The position numbers and the translations under genes were made by a program. The notes beneath the pieces are model-generated. The model ran no database searches, was not told the DNA's origin, and was given only the letters and a program-made list of their open reading frames with translations. From Chloroflexota bacterium (GTDB lineage: Bacteria > Chloroflexota > Dehalococcoidia > UBA3495), in the NCBI GenBank assembly GCA_002707185.1, contig PAMF01000053.1:4355-14120 (forward strand): a stretch of 9,766 bases of DNA. Reading direction: 5' to 3'. Positions 1 to 6,879 of the stretch are shown in pieces; positions within the stretch are counted from its first letter, which is position 1; every line of letters starts with the position of its first letter.

Positions 1-78
1 TTAGTAGCTCCAGACATTAATAATACTTTCATCTAGTGACTTCCTATGGACCGATTATTTAAGTGCTAATCAATATTG

Positions 79-105
79 TTGAGAGTCCTGCCTTAATATT
101 ATTAT
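79..105 (+). promoter_or_regulatory. weak promoter candidate before the NHL-repeat gene
   Basis: TTGAGA at 79-84 and TATTAT at 100-105 resemble sigma-70 -35 and -10 boxes, but the spacer is only 15 bases. The predicted transcript would start about 20 bases before the ATG at 133. The surrounding 132 bases are AT-rich, so chance matches are likely. No other feature is visible in 1-132. Confidence 0.2.
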
Positions 106-132
106 CAGCAAAATTTTGATCAGGTTAGTGAT

Positions 133-1164
133 ATGGAATTAGAGAAAGGAATAATACAATCGGTAGTTGGAACCGGGGAAGAGGGATATGGAGGAGATGG
201 TGGGCCAGCGACTTTAGCTTTAATTGGTGAGGCGTATGGATGTGATTTTGATAGATCCGATAACCTTTATATATCCGACGGTCGGAATCATACCATACGC
301 AGGATAGATAGAGAAAATTGGAATATCACCACAGTCGCAGGTACTGGAGAACAAGGATATTCTGGTGATGGTGGTCCAGCGGTTTCAGCGACTTTGAATA
401 ACCTGTACTCTCTGCAAGTAGATACTAACGGCGATATTTATATAGTAGATCGTCTTAACTCAGTGATTCGCAAAGTCGATTTTAAAACCAAGATAATTAC
501 TACTATTGCCGGGACTGGTACTTCAGGGTATTCAGGAGATGGCGGGTTAGGTATCCATGCTGAGCTCAGGGAGCCGAATGATTGTTTTTTAGATAGATCA
601 GGGGGACTCCTAATAGCGGACATACAAGATCAGAGAATCAGGCGACTGGATCTCGTTAATGGAAAGATTGAGACATTCGCTGGTAATGGCGTGAAAGAAA
701 GATCTGGTGACGGTCGCTTAGCTAGGGATGCGTCATTAATGGGTCCTCGCGCAGTTTGTATGGATAGCCAAGGGAATATTTACATCTGCGAAAGAGAAGG
801 CAATGGGGTCAGAAAAGTAGATGTGGATGGCATTATTTCCACCTATGCCGGGACAGGTGAGCGAGGCTATACGGGGGATGGAGGATTAGCGTTGACGGCT
901 AAGTGGGGGGCTCCCAAGGCTATGCGTTGTGATAATAAAGACAATTTGATAGTAGTTGATACTGAAAATAATGCAGTTCGTAAGATTGATTCTATAAGCG
1001 GTATAGTTACTACTATAGCAGGAGGGCATCAAGGTGGAGAAGGGGATGGGGGAATTCCTACTTCGGCTGGGTTAGAACGGCCTCATGGATGTGGGATAGA
1101 TAGTAACGGTAATATTTATATTGCTGATGGAGTGAATCACAGGGTCAGGGCATTCGGCGTTTGA
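133..1164 (+). CDS. NHL-repeat beta-propeller protein (six blades)
   Basis: The 343-residue protein consists almost entirely of six repeats of about 52-56 residues, at roughly 7-59, 65-116, 121-173, 178-230, 234-286 and 291-340. Each repeat has a glycine-rich turn (GTGxxGYxGDGG), then a D-x-x-GNIYIxD strand, then NxxIRKID. This is the NHL-type six-bladed propeller pattern. The glycine-rich turn is degenerate in repeat 4 (GNGVKERSGDG) and repeat 6 (GGHQGGEGDGG). NHL propellers usually bind proteins, RNA or ligands, and some are lyases or hydrolases; no catalytic signature is obvious here, so the function is unknown. No signal peptide or membrane segment is visible, and the protein starts directly in the first blade, so a cytoplasmic location is likely unless the true N-terminus lies elsewhere. 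It is convergent with the downstream aminotransferase gene, 54 bases away, and is probably monocistronic. A weak AGG sits about 10 bases before the ATG. Confidence 0.85.
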   Translation: MELEKGIIQSVVGTGEEGYGGDGGPATLALIGEAYGCDFDRSDNLYISDGRNHTIRRIDRENWNITTVAGTGEQGYSGDGGPAVSATLNNLYSLQVDTNGDIYIVDRLNSVIRKVDFKTKIITTIAGTGTSGYSGDGGLGIHAELREPNDCFLDRSGGLLIADIQDQRIRRLDLVNGKIETFAGNGVKERSGDGRLARDASLMGPRAVCMDSQGNIYICEREGNGVRKVDVDGIISTYAGTGERGYTGDGGLALTAKWGAPKAMRCDNKDNLIVVDTENNAVRKIDSISGIVTTIAGGHQGGEGDGGIPTSAGLERPHGCGIDSNGNIYIADGVNHRVRAFGV

Positions 1165-1218
1165 CTCGGTGCAGATCAGTACAACTAACTAATCTGATGC
1201 TCCTCGGCCATGGCGATA

Positions 1219-2463
1219 TCACATAATTAATTCTTTGCAAACTGATTCGAGACCAGGTCCGACTGACGCTAGGTCAGTTATGGATGCGTTACTAAATGCT
1301 AGTCTTAAATGCTTATCGTCGTCTTTATCGCCGTTTAGAAAAAATGATGACCCCAACGGGAACAATATACCTTTGGAACTGGCGAGTTCTCTTATTTCGG
1401 ATGCATGAAAACCTTGTAAACATTCTATCCACAAATAAAATCCACCTCTTGGTTCGGAAAACCGGAAATATTCTGAACAATGTTTAGTTAATGTATCTGA
1501 CAACATCTGGCATTTTTGATGATAAATTGTTCTTACTGTATCGAGATGTATGTTTAGTTTTCCGGTTTCCATGTAGGCTGCCAGCGCACGTTGGATTAGT
1601 GGGCTGTTACCCATGTCAAATTTAACCTGGGTTATCACATTTATGAAATCACGCTGTCCTTGTATCCAGCCGATGCGTAGCCCAGTAGCTATTATCTTGC
1701 TAAAAGTTCCAACTCTTAAAACTCCATAGCCACGAGCCATAGAAAAAAGCGATGGAGGAGGAGGTGATGTAAAGTAAATGTCCGAGTATGCGGAATCCTC
1801 CAGTATCAATATTTGATGCGAGCGACAAAAATCAATTAGCTCAGATCTTCTGGCAGCTGATAGGACGGTTCCAGTGGGATTTTGGAAATCACAAACTGTG
1901 TAGAGCATTTTGATTCTTTTACCTTGATTCTGCAGCTTGCGTACGATTCTGATAATCTCATCCATTTGGATCCCGTGATCATCTAACGGGATCTGGATTA
2001 TCTCAGCTTGATGACCCAGAATCGTACGATTAGATCCTGAAAATGTAGGTCCCTCTACTAGGACTATATCTTCTGGTTCTATAAAGGCATCACAGATAAG
2101 ATCTATGCAACCTGCACTACCGTTCGCAATTAGAAATTGTTCGGAATTGTATTCGTGATTCTCTGCCAGAGTATATTTATTTGCTAATGCGGTTCTCAAT
2201 CCCAGGAACCCCTGGACACCGCCGTACCTTAAAGACTCGTTTCTAAAGGTTTCTAATACGGAATTTAATGCGTTTTGGAGATCCTGGACAGGCATACTGC
2301 CTGCATCTGGTATGCCCGCGCTTAGCGTGATTGGGTTCTCAATCTCAGTAGGTAGAGTCCAATTATAAAAACCAGATTCTACATTGCTTCCTGCTCCAAT
2401 GCTCCTGGCTTTAGACGATATGAAATTCTTTGGGTCTATAATAGGCATTTGATTCACCACCAT
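1219..2463 (-). CDS. PLP-dependent aminotransferase, class I/II (LysN/MocR-domain-like)
   Basis: This 414-residue fold-type I PLP enzyme should transfer an amino group from an amino acid to a 2-oxo acid in the cytoplasm. Visible landmarks are the SLRYGG substrate-loop segment (77-82), QNPTG (194-198) for cofactor contacts, the pyridine-binding Asp in LEDSAY (D223), the Schiff-base lysine in TFSK (K256) followed by GLRIGWI, and the carboxylate-binding Arg in HLRLAF (R387). The pattern is that of 2-aminoadipate/aromatic aminotransferase relatives and of the MocR enzymatic domain. There is no N-terminal wHTH, so it is not a MocR regulator. The exact substrate cannot be read. It lies 86 bases downstream of the aldolase gene on the same strand, suggesting one operon. 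The start is uncertain: a second ATG at 2448 (Met6) is preceded by GGTGGTGA, a better ribosome-binding site than anything before the first ATG. Confidence 0.88.
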   Translation of the reverse strand: MVVNQMPIIDPKNFISSKARSIGAGSNVESGFYNWTLPTEIENPITLSAGIPDAGSMPVQDLQNALNSVLETFRNESLRYGGVQGFLGLRTALANKYTLAENHEYNSEQFLIANGSAGCIDLICDAFIEPEDIVLVEGPTFSGSNRTILGHQAEIIQIPLDDHGIQMDEIIRIVRKLQNQGKRIKMLYTVCDFQNPTGTVLSAARRSELIDFCRSHQILILEDSAYSDIYFTSPPPPSLFSMARGYGVLRVGTFSKIIATGLRIGWIQGQRDFINVITQVKFDMGNSPLIQRALAAYMETGKLNIHLDTVRTIYHQKCQMLSDTLTKHCSEYFRFSEPRGGFYLWIECLQGFHASEIRELASSKGILFPLGSSFFLNGDKDDDKHLRLAFSNASITDLASVGPGLESVCKELIM

Positions 2464-2549
2464 TGGGTCTATAGTTTTTGCTAGGCTGTGCGTTGATCAT
2501 GGCGGTATAGTGGCCTTGGTAACTTGAGTCTTCGGTTCTATTCTTAATG

Positions 2550-3317
2550 TTATAAATGTTTATTGACTCTGGTTAAAAAATCTTCCGCTCCTAATCTTAA
2601 TAACCCCCATGCCGAGATAGTGACGAAATTGGCCCCGAGGTTTATAAATTCAGCAACTCCTTCTGCATCTGTTGGAGAATTGCCGCCAATCCCTGCCCAT
2701 TTATTGGCGGCTCGTATTTTAGGAATTACTTCCCCCATGACCTTCCTAACCTCAGCCCGGTCCGGGTTGCCCATGCTTTGCCCAAGATCTGAAGCCGCTA
2801 CATGAAAAATATCTGCGCCCCGAACCGTCGAGATTTCATTCAGATTTTTTACAGCTTCTATATCTTCTATCATCGGGATAACTAACAGCTCTTGGTTTAT
2901 CCAACTTGTGGAAGAATCTCTAGTGGTTCCAATTCCGTAATCGTGTGCCCTGCCAGAACCCATGCCTCGGCAACCATCCGGGTAATATCGGGCGGAGCTC
3001 ACCACTGATTCAGCCGCTTCTTTATCGTTTACATGCGGAATAATTACGCCTTGGAGTCCGCGGTCTAAATATCTGAGAATAGTTGATTCTGAATGGTCCG
3101 GTATACGTGCTATAGGTGTTATACCGAATACTTCTCCGGCCCTTACCATGTCTTCTACTTGATCTAGATGCATCGGGCCATGTTCACAGTCCAGCATGAC
3201 AAAGTCGTAGCCCAGGGCTCCAAATATCTCTACTTGGTCCGGCGCGTAGCGGTTTATGAGCGCGCCGTAAACTACTTCGCCTGAAGCGAGCTTCGCTCTG
3301 GTTAAATTTTCTCTCAT
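2550..3317 (-). CDS. HpcH/HpaI-family class II (metal-dependent) aldolase
   Basis: The 255-residue TIM-barrel protein has the usual length of HpaI/RhmA-type aldolases, which split 4-hydroxy-2-oxo acids (or 2-keto-3-deoxy sugar acids) to pyruvate or a related oxo acid plus an aldehyde. The HpaI active-site set is present with almost unchanged spacing: H46 (LDCEHGP), R71 (IARIP), metal ligand E151 (MIED) and metal ligand D177 (AASDLG). Other family motifs are RGLQGVIIPHVN (86-97) and YYPDGCRGMGSGRAHDYG (111-128). The usual GPxDLS motif at the second metal ligand reads AASDLGQ, so substrate specificity may differ from HpaI. The ATG has GGAG seven bases upstream (3325-3328 on the plus strand). 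The gene leads an apparent operon with the aminotransferase and is divergent from msrB. The physiological substrate is unknown. Confidence 0.88.
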   Translation of the reverse strand: MRENLTRAKLASGEVVYGALINRYAPDQVEIFGALGYDFVMLDCEHGPMHLDQVEDMVRAGEVFGITPIARIPDHSESTILRYLDRGLQGVIIPHVNDKEAAESVVSSARYYPDGCRGMGSGRAHDYGIGTTRDSSTSWINQELLVIPMIEDIEAVKNLNEISTVRGADIFHVAASDLGQSMGNPDRAEVRKVMGEVIPKIRAANKWAGIGGNSPTDAEGVAEFINLGANFVTISAWGLLRLGAEDFLTRVNKHL

Positions 3318-3324
3318 ATAATGA

Positions 3325-3353
3325 CTCCACTATTTAATTTATTTTCGATTATA
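3325..3353 (-). promoter_or_regulatory. probable -10 box and RBS of the aldolase-aminotransferase operon
   Basis: On the minus strand a perfect TATAAT (plus-strand 3353-3348) lies about 30 bases before the aldolase ATG, and GGAG (3328-3325) is placed seven bases before it. No good -35 box is found at 16-18 bases upstream, so the promoter may be weak or activator-dependent. The predicted leader is only about 25 bases. Confidence 0.4.
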
Positions 3354-3487
3354 ACCGCTTTATGTGGCGTTGTTATCGGTACCTATAAATTGTGCCTCAG
3401 GTAACTCTTCATAATTAGTTGAGAGAGTATAGCCGAGGCGTATTGTTCTAAGATGGTTTCTGGCTTTCAAAACTCTGAAAGTTCGTA

Positions 3488-3509
3488 CACTATACATGCT
3501 AAAATAGTG
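3488..3509 (+). promoter_or_regulatory. extended -10 promoter candidate with overlapping dyad, upstream of msrB
   Basis: TGCTAAAAT (3497-3505) fits an extended -10 element, with 5 of 6 matches to TATAAT. No -35 match is seen, which extended -10 promoters can tolerate. The inverted repeat CACTAT-N10-ATAGTG (3488-3493 and 3504-3509) brackets it, as an operator would. The implied msrB leader is about 105 bases. This is a motif reading only. Confidence 0.25.
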
Positions 3510-3607
3510 CAGGGTCACGACGATTAGCCACAGGTTTATGGACAGGTTGAGTTTGATTATCTCATTTGGAATCACATTCAACTATCTGACCCAGTCTCAG
3601 AATAAGT

Positions 3608-3622
3608 GGAGGAAATTATTTG
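3608..3622 (+). promoter_or_regulatory. strong Shine-Dalgarno that fixes the TTG start of msrB
   Basis: GGAGG at 3608-3612 is followed by seven bases and then TTG at 3620. No ATG or GTG in this frame lies nearby. The MsrB N-terminus begins at the expected distance before its first conserved motifs, so TTG is the start codon. Confidence 0.75.
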
Positions 3623-3991
3623 AATAAGTCTGAATATAATGAATTAACTCCTGAAGAACAATTTATTATAGAGAGGAAGGGTACTGAATATCCGTTTTCA
3701 GGAGAGTACGATAATTTTTACGAAACCGGACTTTATATTTGTAGGCGATGCAATGCAGAATTATATACGTCGGATAGTAAATTTGATGCCCACTGTGGCT
3801 GGCCTGCTTTTGACCAAGAAATCGTTGGAGCAGTTAATAGGCTGCCGGATCCCGATGGAGTTAGAATAGAAATAGAATGTGCGAATTGCCAGGGACATCT
3901 AGGACATGTGTTTCTGGGAGAGCGATTAACTGAGTTGAATACTAGGCACTGCGTGAATTCGTTATCAATAAAATTCATACCACCGAGGTAA
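3620..3991 (+). CDS. msrB: peptide-methionine (R)-S-oxide reductase MsrB
   Basis: The 123-residue single-domain protein reduces the R epimer of methionine sulfoxide in proteins (and slowly as free amino acid) back to methionine, repairing oxidative damage. Seen in the sequence: zinc-binding CxxC pairs C41/C44 and C87/C90, the family block CGWPAF (59-64), GHLGHVF (92-98), and the catalytic cysteine C111 in RHCVNS near the C-terminus. C59 is a possible resolving cysteine. Length matches stand-alone bacterial MsrB, and no MsrA fusion or signal peptide is visible, so it should act in the cytoplasm, probably with thioredoxin as reductant. It uses a TTG start behind a strong ribosome-binding site. 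The next gene starts 142 bases downstream on the same strand; co-transcription is possible but not shown. Confidence 0.95.
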   Translation: MNKSEYNELTPEEQFIIERKGTEYPFSGEYDNFYETGLYICRRCNAELYTSDSKFDAHCGWPAFDQEIVGAVNRLPDPDGVRIEIECANCQGHLGHVFLGERLTELNTRHCVNSLSIKFIPPR

Positions 3992-4133
3992 GGCTTCTAG
4001 TTGGCCTTGATACTTAGTACCTATCCGAGATTGAGAAAGAAGACGGATCTCGATGAATGAGGTTGTGGATAATGTCTTTTTCTTTGAAGCATGGTTGTTC
4101 CTAAAGTTCAAATTTACCTAACTTGGGTAAGGC

Positions 4134-5276
4134 ATGAGTGACATAGAAGATTTAATCAATAAGATCCATGGAGATCCTCACCAAACGGTGATAGCAATAG
4201 CCGGCGGCGGTAGTTTAGCCGTAGCCTGGTTGTTATCCATGCCAGGGGCATCAAGGACTATTTTAGAATCTGTTGTGCCTTACGGTCGTCTCTCCATGGT
4301 CAGCTTATTGGGGTTTGAGCCTGAACAATATGTGTGTCCAGAGACTGCACAGGCTATGGCGAAGGCATGTTATCAGCGAGCTATGAAGTTAAGAGAGAAT
4401 GATCTTCCTGTTTTAGGGGTAGCGTGCACTGCGACTCTTGTGACTGACAGAATCAAGAGAGGTGACCATAGATGTTCCTTGTCTGTCTGGTCAGACCATA
4501 GGGTTCTAAATTACGATTTGGTTCTGGAAAAAGGTAAAAGGGATCGATCTGGCGAAGAAGAACTTGTAAGTAGAATGTTGTTGCAAATTTTGTCTATAAG
4601 TATGAATCTAGAATCTAATTTGGAAATAGGGTTTAGTGGTAATGAGACTCCCCAGTGTCAAAGTCTAGATCATGCTAACGCCGTCTCAAGGTTACTTGCT
4701 GGAGATGTGGATAGCGTATTGGTTGATATAGACGGTACTATGAATGTGGATACGCCTGTAGATGGACCAATCCTTCCTGGGTCATTTAGCCCTTTACATC
4801 CAGGGCACGAAGGATTGGCTAAAGTTGCTGAAAATGAGCTAGGAGCCCCTGTAGTTTTTGAAATTTCGGTTGTCAATGTGGATAAACCCCCATTAGAGCA
4901 AGAGGAGATTAACCGGAGGCTGGCACAGTTCGCCGGGAAATTTAAGGTTGTCTTAACTAGAGCTGAAACCTTCCAAAAAAAGTCTCGACTCTTCAAGAAT
5001 ACTGAATTTATTATTGGCTGGGATACTGCAGTCCGGTTAATAGATCCCCATTATTATGGTAATGACTACAGATCAATGTGTGCAGCATTTGCGGAATTAT
5101 GTGCTAACGGCAGCAAATTTTTAGTAGCGGGTCGAGTTGATAGTTCTGGTTTTAAGACTCTAGAAGATGTGTCGATTCCGGACGGGTTCAGTTTTTTGTT
5201 TTCATCAATATCAGAATCCGTGTTCCGGTTAGATCTGTCATCTACAGAACTAAGGTCTGATGATAGAAAGTGGTAG
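4134..5276 (+). CDS. two-domain CinA_C-like/HxGH nucleotidyltransferase-like protein (plant-type architecture)
   Basis: This 380-residue protein has two domains. Residues about 15-160 resemble the CinA C-terminal/PncC NMN-amidohydrolase fold: a glycine-rich AGGGSLA (23-29) sits where that family has AESCTGG, followed by MPGASRTILESVVPYGRLS (36-54) and PETAQAMAKA (69-78). Residues about 213-375 form an HxGH nucleotidyltransferase of the NadD/NMNAT type, with PGSFSPLHPGH (215-225), NVDKPPL (248-254), IIGWDTAVRLIDP (293-305) and the SSTELR signature (369-374). From memory, plant and algal proteins such as Arabidopsis At2g01220 have the same domain order and very similar motifs. A role in nucleotide or NAD metabolism is inferred; the reaction is not established. 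The N-terminal domain lacks the canonical Ser/Thr catalytic motifs, so it may not deamidate NMN. An in-frame TAA three bases before the ATG at 4137-4134 side fixes this as the first possible start; the ribosome-binding site is poor. Confidence 0.75.
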   Translation: MSDIEDLINKIHGDPHQTVIAIAGGGSLAVAWLLSMPGASRTILESVVPYGRLSMVSLLGFEPEQYVCPETAQAMAKACYQRAMKLRENDLPVLGVACTATLVTDRIKRGDHRCSLSVWSDHRVLNYDLVLEKGKRDRSGEEELVSRMLLQILSISMNLESNLEIGFSGNETPQCQSLDHANAVSRLLAGDVDSVLVDIDGTMNVDTPVDGPILPGSFSPLHPGHEGLAKVAENELGAPVVFEISVVNVDKPPLEQEEINRRLAQFAGKFKVVLTRAETFQKKSRLFKNTEFIIGWDTAVRLIDPHYYGNDYRSMCAAFAELCANGSKFLVAGRVDSSGFKTLEDVSIPDGFSFLFSSISESVFRLDLSSTELRSDDRKW

Positions 5277-5307
5277 ATAGTTTGTTCAATTCGGATGTCT
5301 TGTTTAA

Positions 5308-5335
5308 TTGACACTAAATTTCAGGCGATGATAAG
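5308..5335 (+). promoter_or_regulatory. probable promoter of the nuo operon
   Basis: A perfect TTGACA (5308-5313) is followed after 16 bases by GATAAG (5330-5335, 4 of 6 matches to TATAAT). It lies in the 132-base gap between the preceding gene and nuoA, and gives a leader of about 65 bases. AAGGA at 5391-5395 would be the nuoA ribosome-binding site, somewhat far (13 bases) from the GTG start. Confidence 0.45.
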
Positions 5336-5408
5336 ATCTTCACGCTTCGATTAACTAGCAGACTAGGATCAATGCCAAAACTGTTAACATAAGGAAATTT
5401 GGTTATCT

Positions 5409-5819
5409 GTGTTCTTGACACTCTTAAATATTGTCGGTCTAGAAGCTTTCACAAAGGATTGGGTGATGGTTGGTCTGTCTTTTGTGGTCGGGTTAGTGGC
5501 TATAGGTGGGATGTTCTTAGCTTCTAGAGTCCTATCCTCTCGCCGTCATTCGGCGATAAAACTTTCTACTTACGAGTGTGGTATCCCTGCAACTCCGTTT
5601 TCTTGGTCTAATATAAACCTGAGATTCTACATCTTCGCAATTATGTTCTTAATTTTTGATGTTGAAGCTGTCTTTTTATTTCCCTGGGCTGTAGTTTTCC
5701 TCGAACAGAGGGATCTAGGGAATTCGGTGCCATTCTTCGCAATGTTGTTATTCTTGGGGGTTCTATTCTTCGCATTGATTTACGGATGGAAAAAAGGGGT
5801 ACTTGAATGGCAGAAGTGA
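5409..5819 (+). CDS. nuoA: NADH-quinone oxidoreductase subunit A
   Basis: This 136-residue membrane subunit of complex I (ND3 homologue) has three predicted transmembrane helices at about 18-40, 72-96 and 104-126. The loop after helix 1 carries the conserved YECG (55-58, with the cysteine equivalent to the ND3 loop cysteine). [17 protein letters not shown] (81-97) is the family signature of helix 2. The loop helps link the quinone site to the proton-pumping arm. The start is GTG; an internal ATG at 5466 would cut into helix 1 and leave the YECG loop unusually close to the N-terminus, so GTG is preferred. It is the first gene of the operon and overlaps nuoB by 13 bases. Confidence 0.93.
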   Translation: MFLTLLNIVGLEAFTKDWVMVGLSFVVGLVAIGGMFLASRVLSSRRHSAIKLSTYECGIPATPFSWSNINLRFYIFAIMFLIFDVEAVFLFPWAVVFLEQRDLGNSVPFFAMLLFLGVLFFALIYGWKKGVLEWQK

Positions 5820-6343
5820 TATTAGGCTCAGGGAACCAACCTGCGCCAAGCTTGTTAGATAAGACGGTAGACGGGAAAATCCCCGGCGTTCTAACTGTCA
5901 GCAAAGATCAACTCTTCGCTTTAGCGAGAAAGTCCTCACTTTGGACTATGAGCTTTGGATTGGCTTGTTGTGCGATCGAGATGATTTCCACCTACATGGC
6001 CCATCATGATTTTGACCGATTTGGTGTAGTTACCTGGCCATCGCCTCGCCAATCAGATGTCATGATTGTAGCTGGCACAGTAGTGAAAAAAATGGCCGAA
6101 CCAATTCGGTTGTTATACGAACAAATGCCAGAACCCAAATGGGTGATTGCGATGGGTAGTTGTGCGACTAATGGGGGACCATATTACAGATCTTACTCAG
6201 TAGTAATGGGTGTTGATCACATAATACCGGTGGATGTATATGTCCCAGGCTGCCCCCCTCGCCCTGAGGCTTTGCTTTACGGGATATTAAAACTTCAAGA
6301 TAAAATAATGTCGGATGCTAAGGAAAATGGCGGAAAATCCTGA
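5807..6343 (+). CDS. nuoB: NADH-quinone oxidoreductase subunit B (N2 cluster)
   Basis: NuoB (PSST homologue) is the peripheral-arm subunit that holds the terminal [4Fe-4S] cluster N2 and passes electrons to quinone. All four ligands are present with canonical spacing: C54 and C55 in ACCAIEM, C119 in GSCATNGG and C149 in PGCPPRPEA (CC-x63-C-x29-C). Also conserved are [21 protein letters not shown] (71-84), and [17 protein letters not shown]. The 178-residue length is typical. AGGGG sits seven bases before the ATG, inside the end of nuoA, so translation is coupled. The 3' end overlaps nuoC. Confidence 0.97.
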   Translation: MAEVILGSGNQPAPSLLDKTVDGKIPGVLTVSKDQLFALARKSSLWTMSFGLACCAIEMISTYMAHHDFDRFGVVTWPSPRQSDVMIVAGTVVKKMAEPIRLLYEQMPEPKWVIAMGSCATNGGPYYRSYSVVMGVDHIIPVDVYVPGCPPRPEALLYGILKLQDKIMSDAKENGGKS

Positions 6344-6872
6344 ATCAACAGTACCCAACGATGCTGATGTTGACCAAGATTCGGAATCAACAGAATCCTT
6401 GGATCACTTAAGTCCATCTCGAAGGAGTTTGCTGAAACGGGTTGGTGAATTTCTTGATAATGATGCAGTGGTGGCCGGCACCCTAAATGATCTCCCTCTG
6501 ATTACAGTCCAATTAGACGACCTAGTTTCGGTTTGCCAAAGGCTAAAATCAGAAGAAAGTTTAGACTTCAAGATGTTGTTATGTATGAGTTGCGTAGACT
6601 ATATTGAATATTTCCAAATGGTGTATTTTTTGCATTCCTTGCAGCACGAACAGACATTAGTAATTAAAGCAAATACTCCGTATCAAAATCCTGATGTTCC
6701 TTCCATAACTGGGATTTGGAATGCGGCAAACTGGTACGAACGGGAAGCGCATGATCTTTTTGGTGTGATGTTCTCTGATCATCCTGACCTTTCTCCGATA
6801 TTGTTATACGATGAATTCGAAGGGTATCCCGGACGCAAAGAATTTCCATTTCACGACTATCAGGAGTTTTAG
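6315..6872 (+). CDS. nuoC: NADH-quinone oxidoreductase subunit C
   Basis: NuoC (30-kDa subunit) is a structural peripheral-arm subunit that packs against NuoD and NuoB. The family signature is clear near the C-terminus: [21 protein letters not shown] (141-161) followed by [18 protein letters not shown] (162-179). An upstream [17 protein letters not shown] block (93-109) matches the usual L-x-D-x-T-x-VDY-x-F-VVY segment. The first 35 or so residues are acidic, Ser/Asp-rich and not conserved in the family as I know it. The protein is separate from NuoD, not a NuoCD fusion. Start choice is open: ATG 6315 overlaps nuoB by 29 bases, and ATG 6327 (Met5) overlaps it by 17 with AAGGAA immediately upstream. 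Confidence 0.92.
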   Translation: MLRKMAENPESTVPNDADVDQDSESTESLDHLSPSRRSLLKRVGEFLDNDAVVAGTLNDLPLITVQLDDLVSVCQRLKSEESLDFKMLLCMSCVDYIEYFQMVYFLHSLQHEQTLVIKANTPYQNPDVPSITGIWNAANWYEREAHDLFGVMFSDHPDLSPILLYDEFEGYPGRKEFPFHDYQEF

Positions 6873-6879
6873 CCCTGTG
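6862..6879 (+). promoter_or_regulatory. Shine-Dalgarno that favours a GTG start for the first HicB-like gene
   Basis: AGGAG at 6862-6866, inside the last codons of nuoC, is followed by ten bases and GTG at 6877. The alternative ATG at 6811 would overlap nuoC by 62 bases and add 22 residues not matched by the paralogous next gene. Confidence 0.6.

Larger units (their letters stand above)
3318..3619. other. divergent intergenic region between the aldolase operon and msrB
   Basis: This 302-base gap holds no convincing gene. It contains the minus-strand TATAAT described separately, an extended -10-like sequence with an overlapping dyad near 3488-3509, and the msrB ribosome-binding site at its right end. 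A 73-codon minus-strand frame (3581-3360) lacks a ribosome-binding site and any recognisable domain, and is best treated as chance. No tRNA-like or riboswitch-like fold was recognised by eye. Confidence 0.6.

Noticed and set aside
438..623. Minus-strand frame inside the NHL-repeat gene
   Set aside because: It is a shadow of the glycine-rich repeats on the other strand and has no independent signals. The same applies to other antisense frames within msrB, nuoA/B, nuoC, nuoD, nuoH and the fusion gene.
1171..1200. Imperfect hairpin GCAGATCAG ... CTGATGC between the convergent genes
   Set aside because: It needs a two-base bulge, has a 14-base loop and no T-run on either strand. Not good enough to call a terminator.
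3360..3581. 73-codon minus-strand frame in the divergent gap
   Set aside because: It has no ribosome-binding site and no recognisable domain. Its composition is unlike that of the neighbouring proteins, and it overlaps promoter-like elements. Treated as chance.
3990..4008. AAGGC-N9-GCCTT hairpin right after msrB
   Set aside because: It has a five-base stem without a following T-run. Too weak for a terminator call.
4026..4052. CGAGAT-N15-ATCTCG inverted repeat between msrB and the fusion gene
   Set aside because: It has a six-base stem with a long loop, no T-run and no nearby good promoter. A chance repeat is equally likely.
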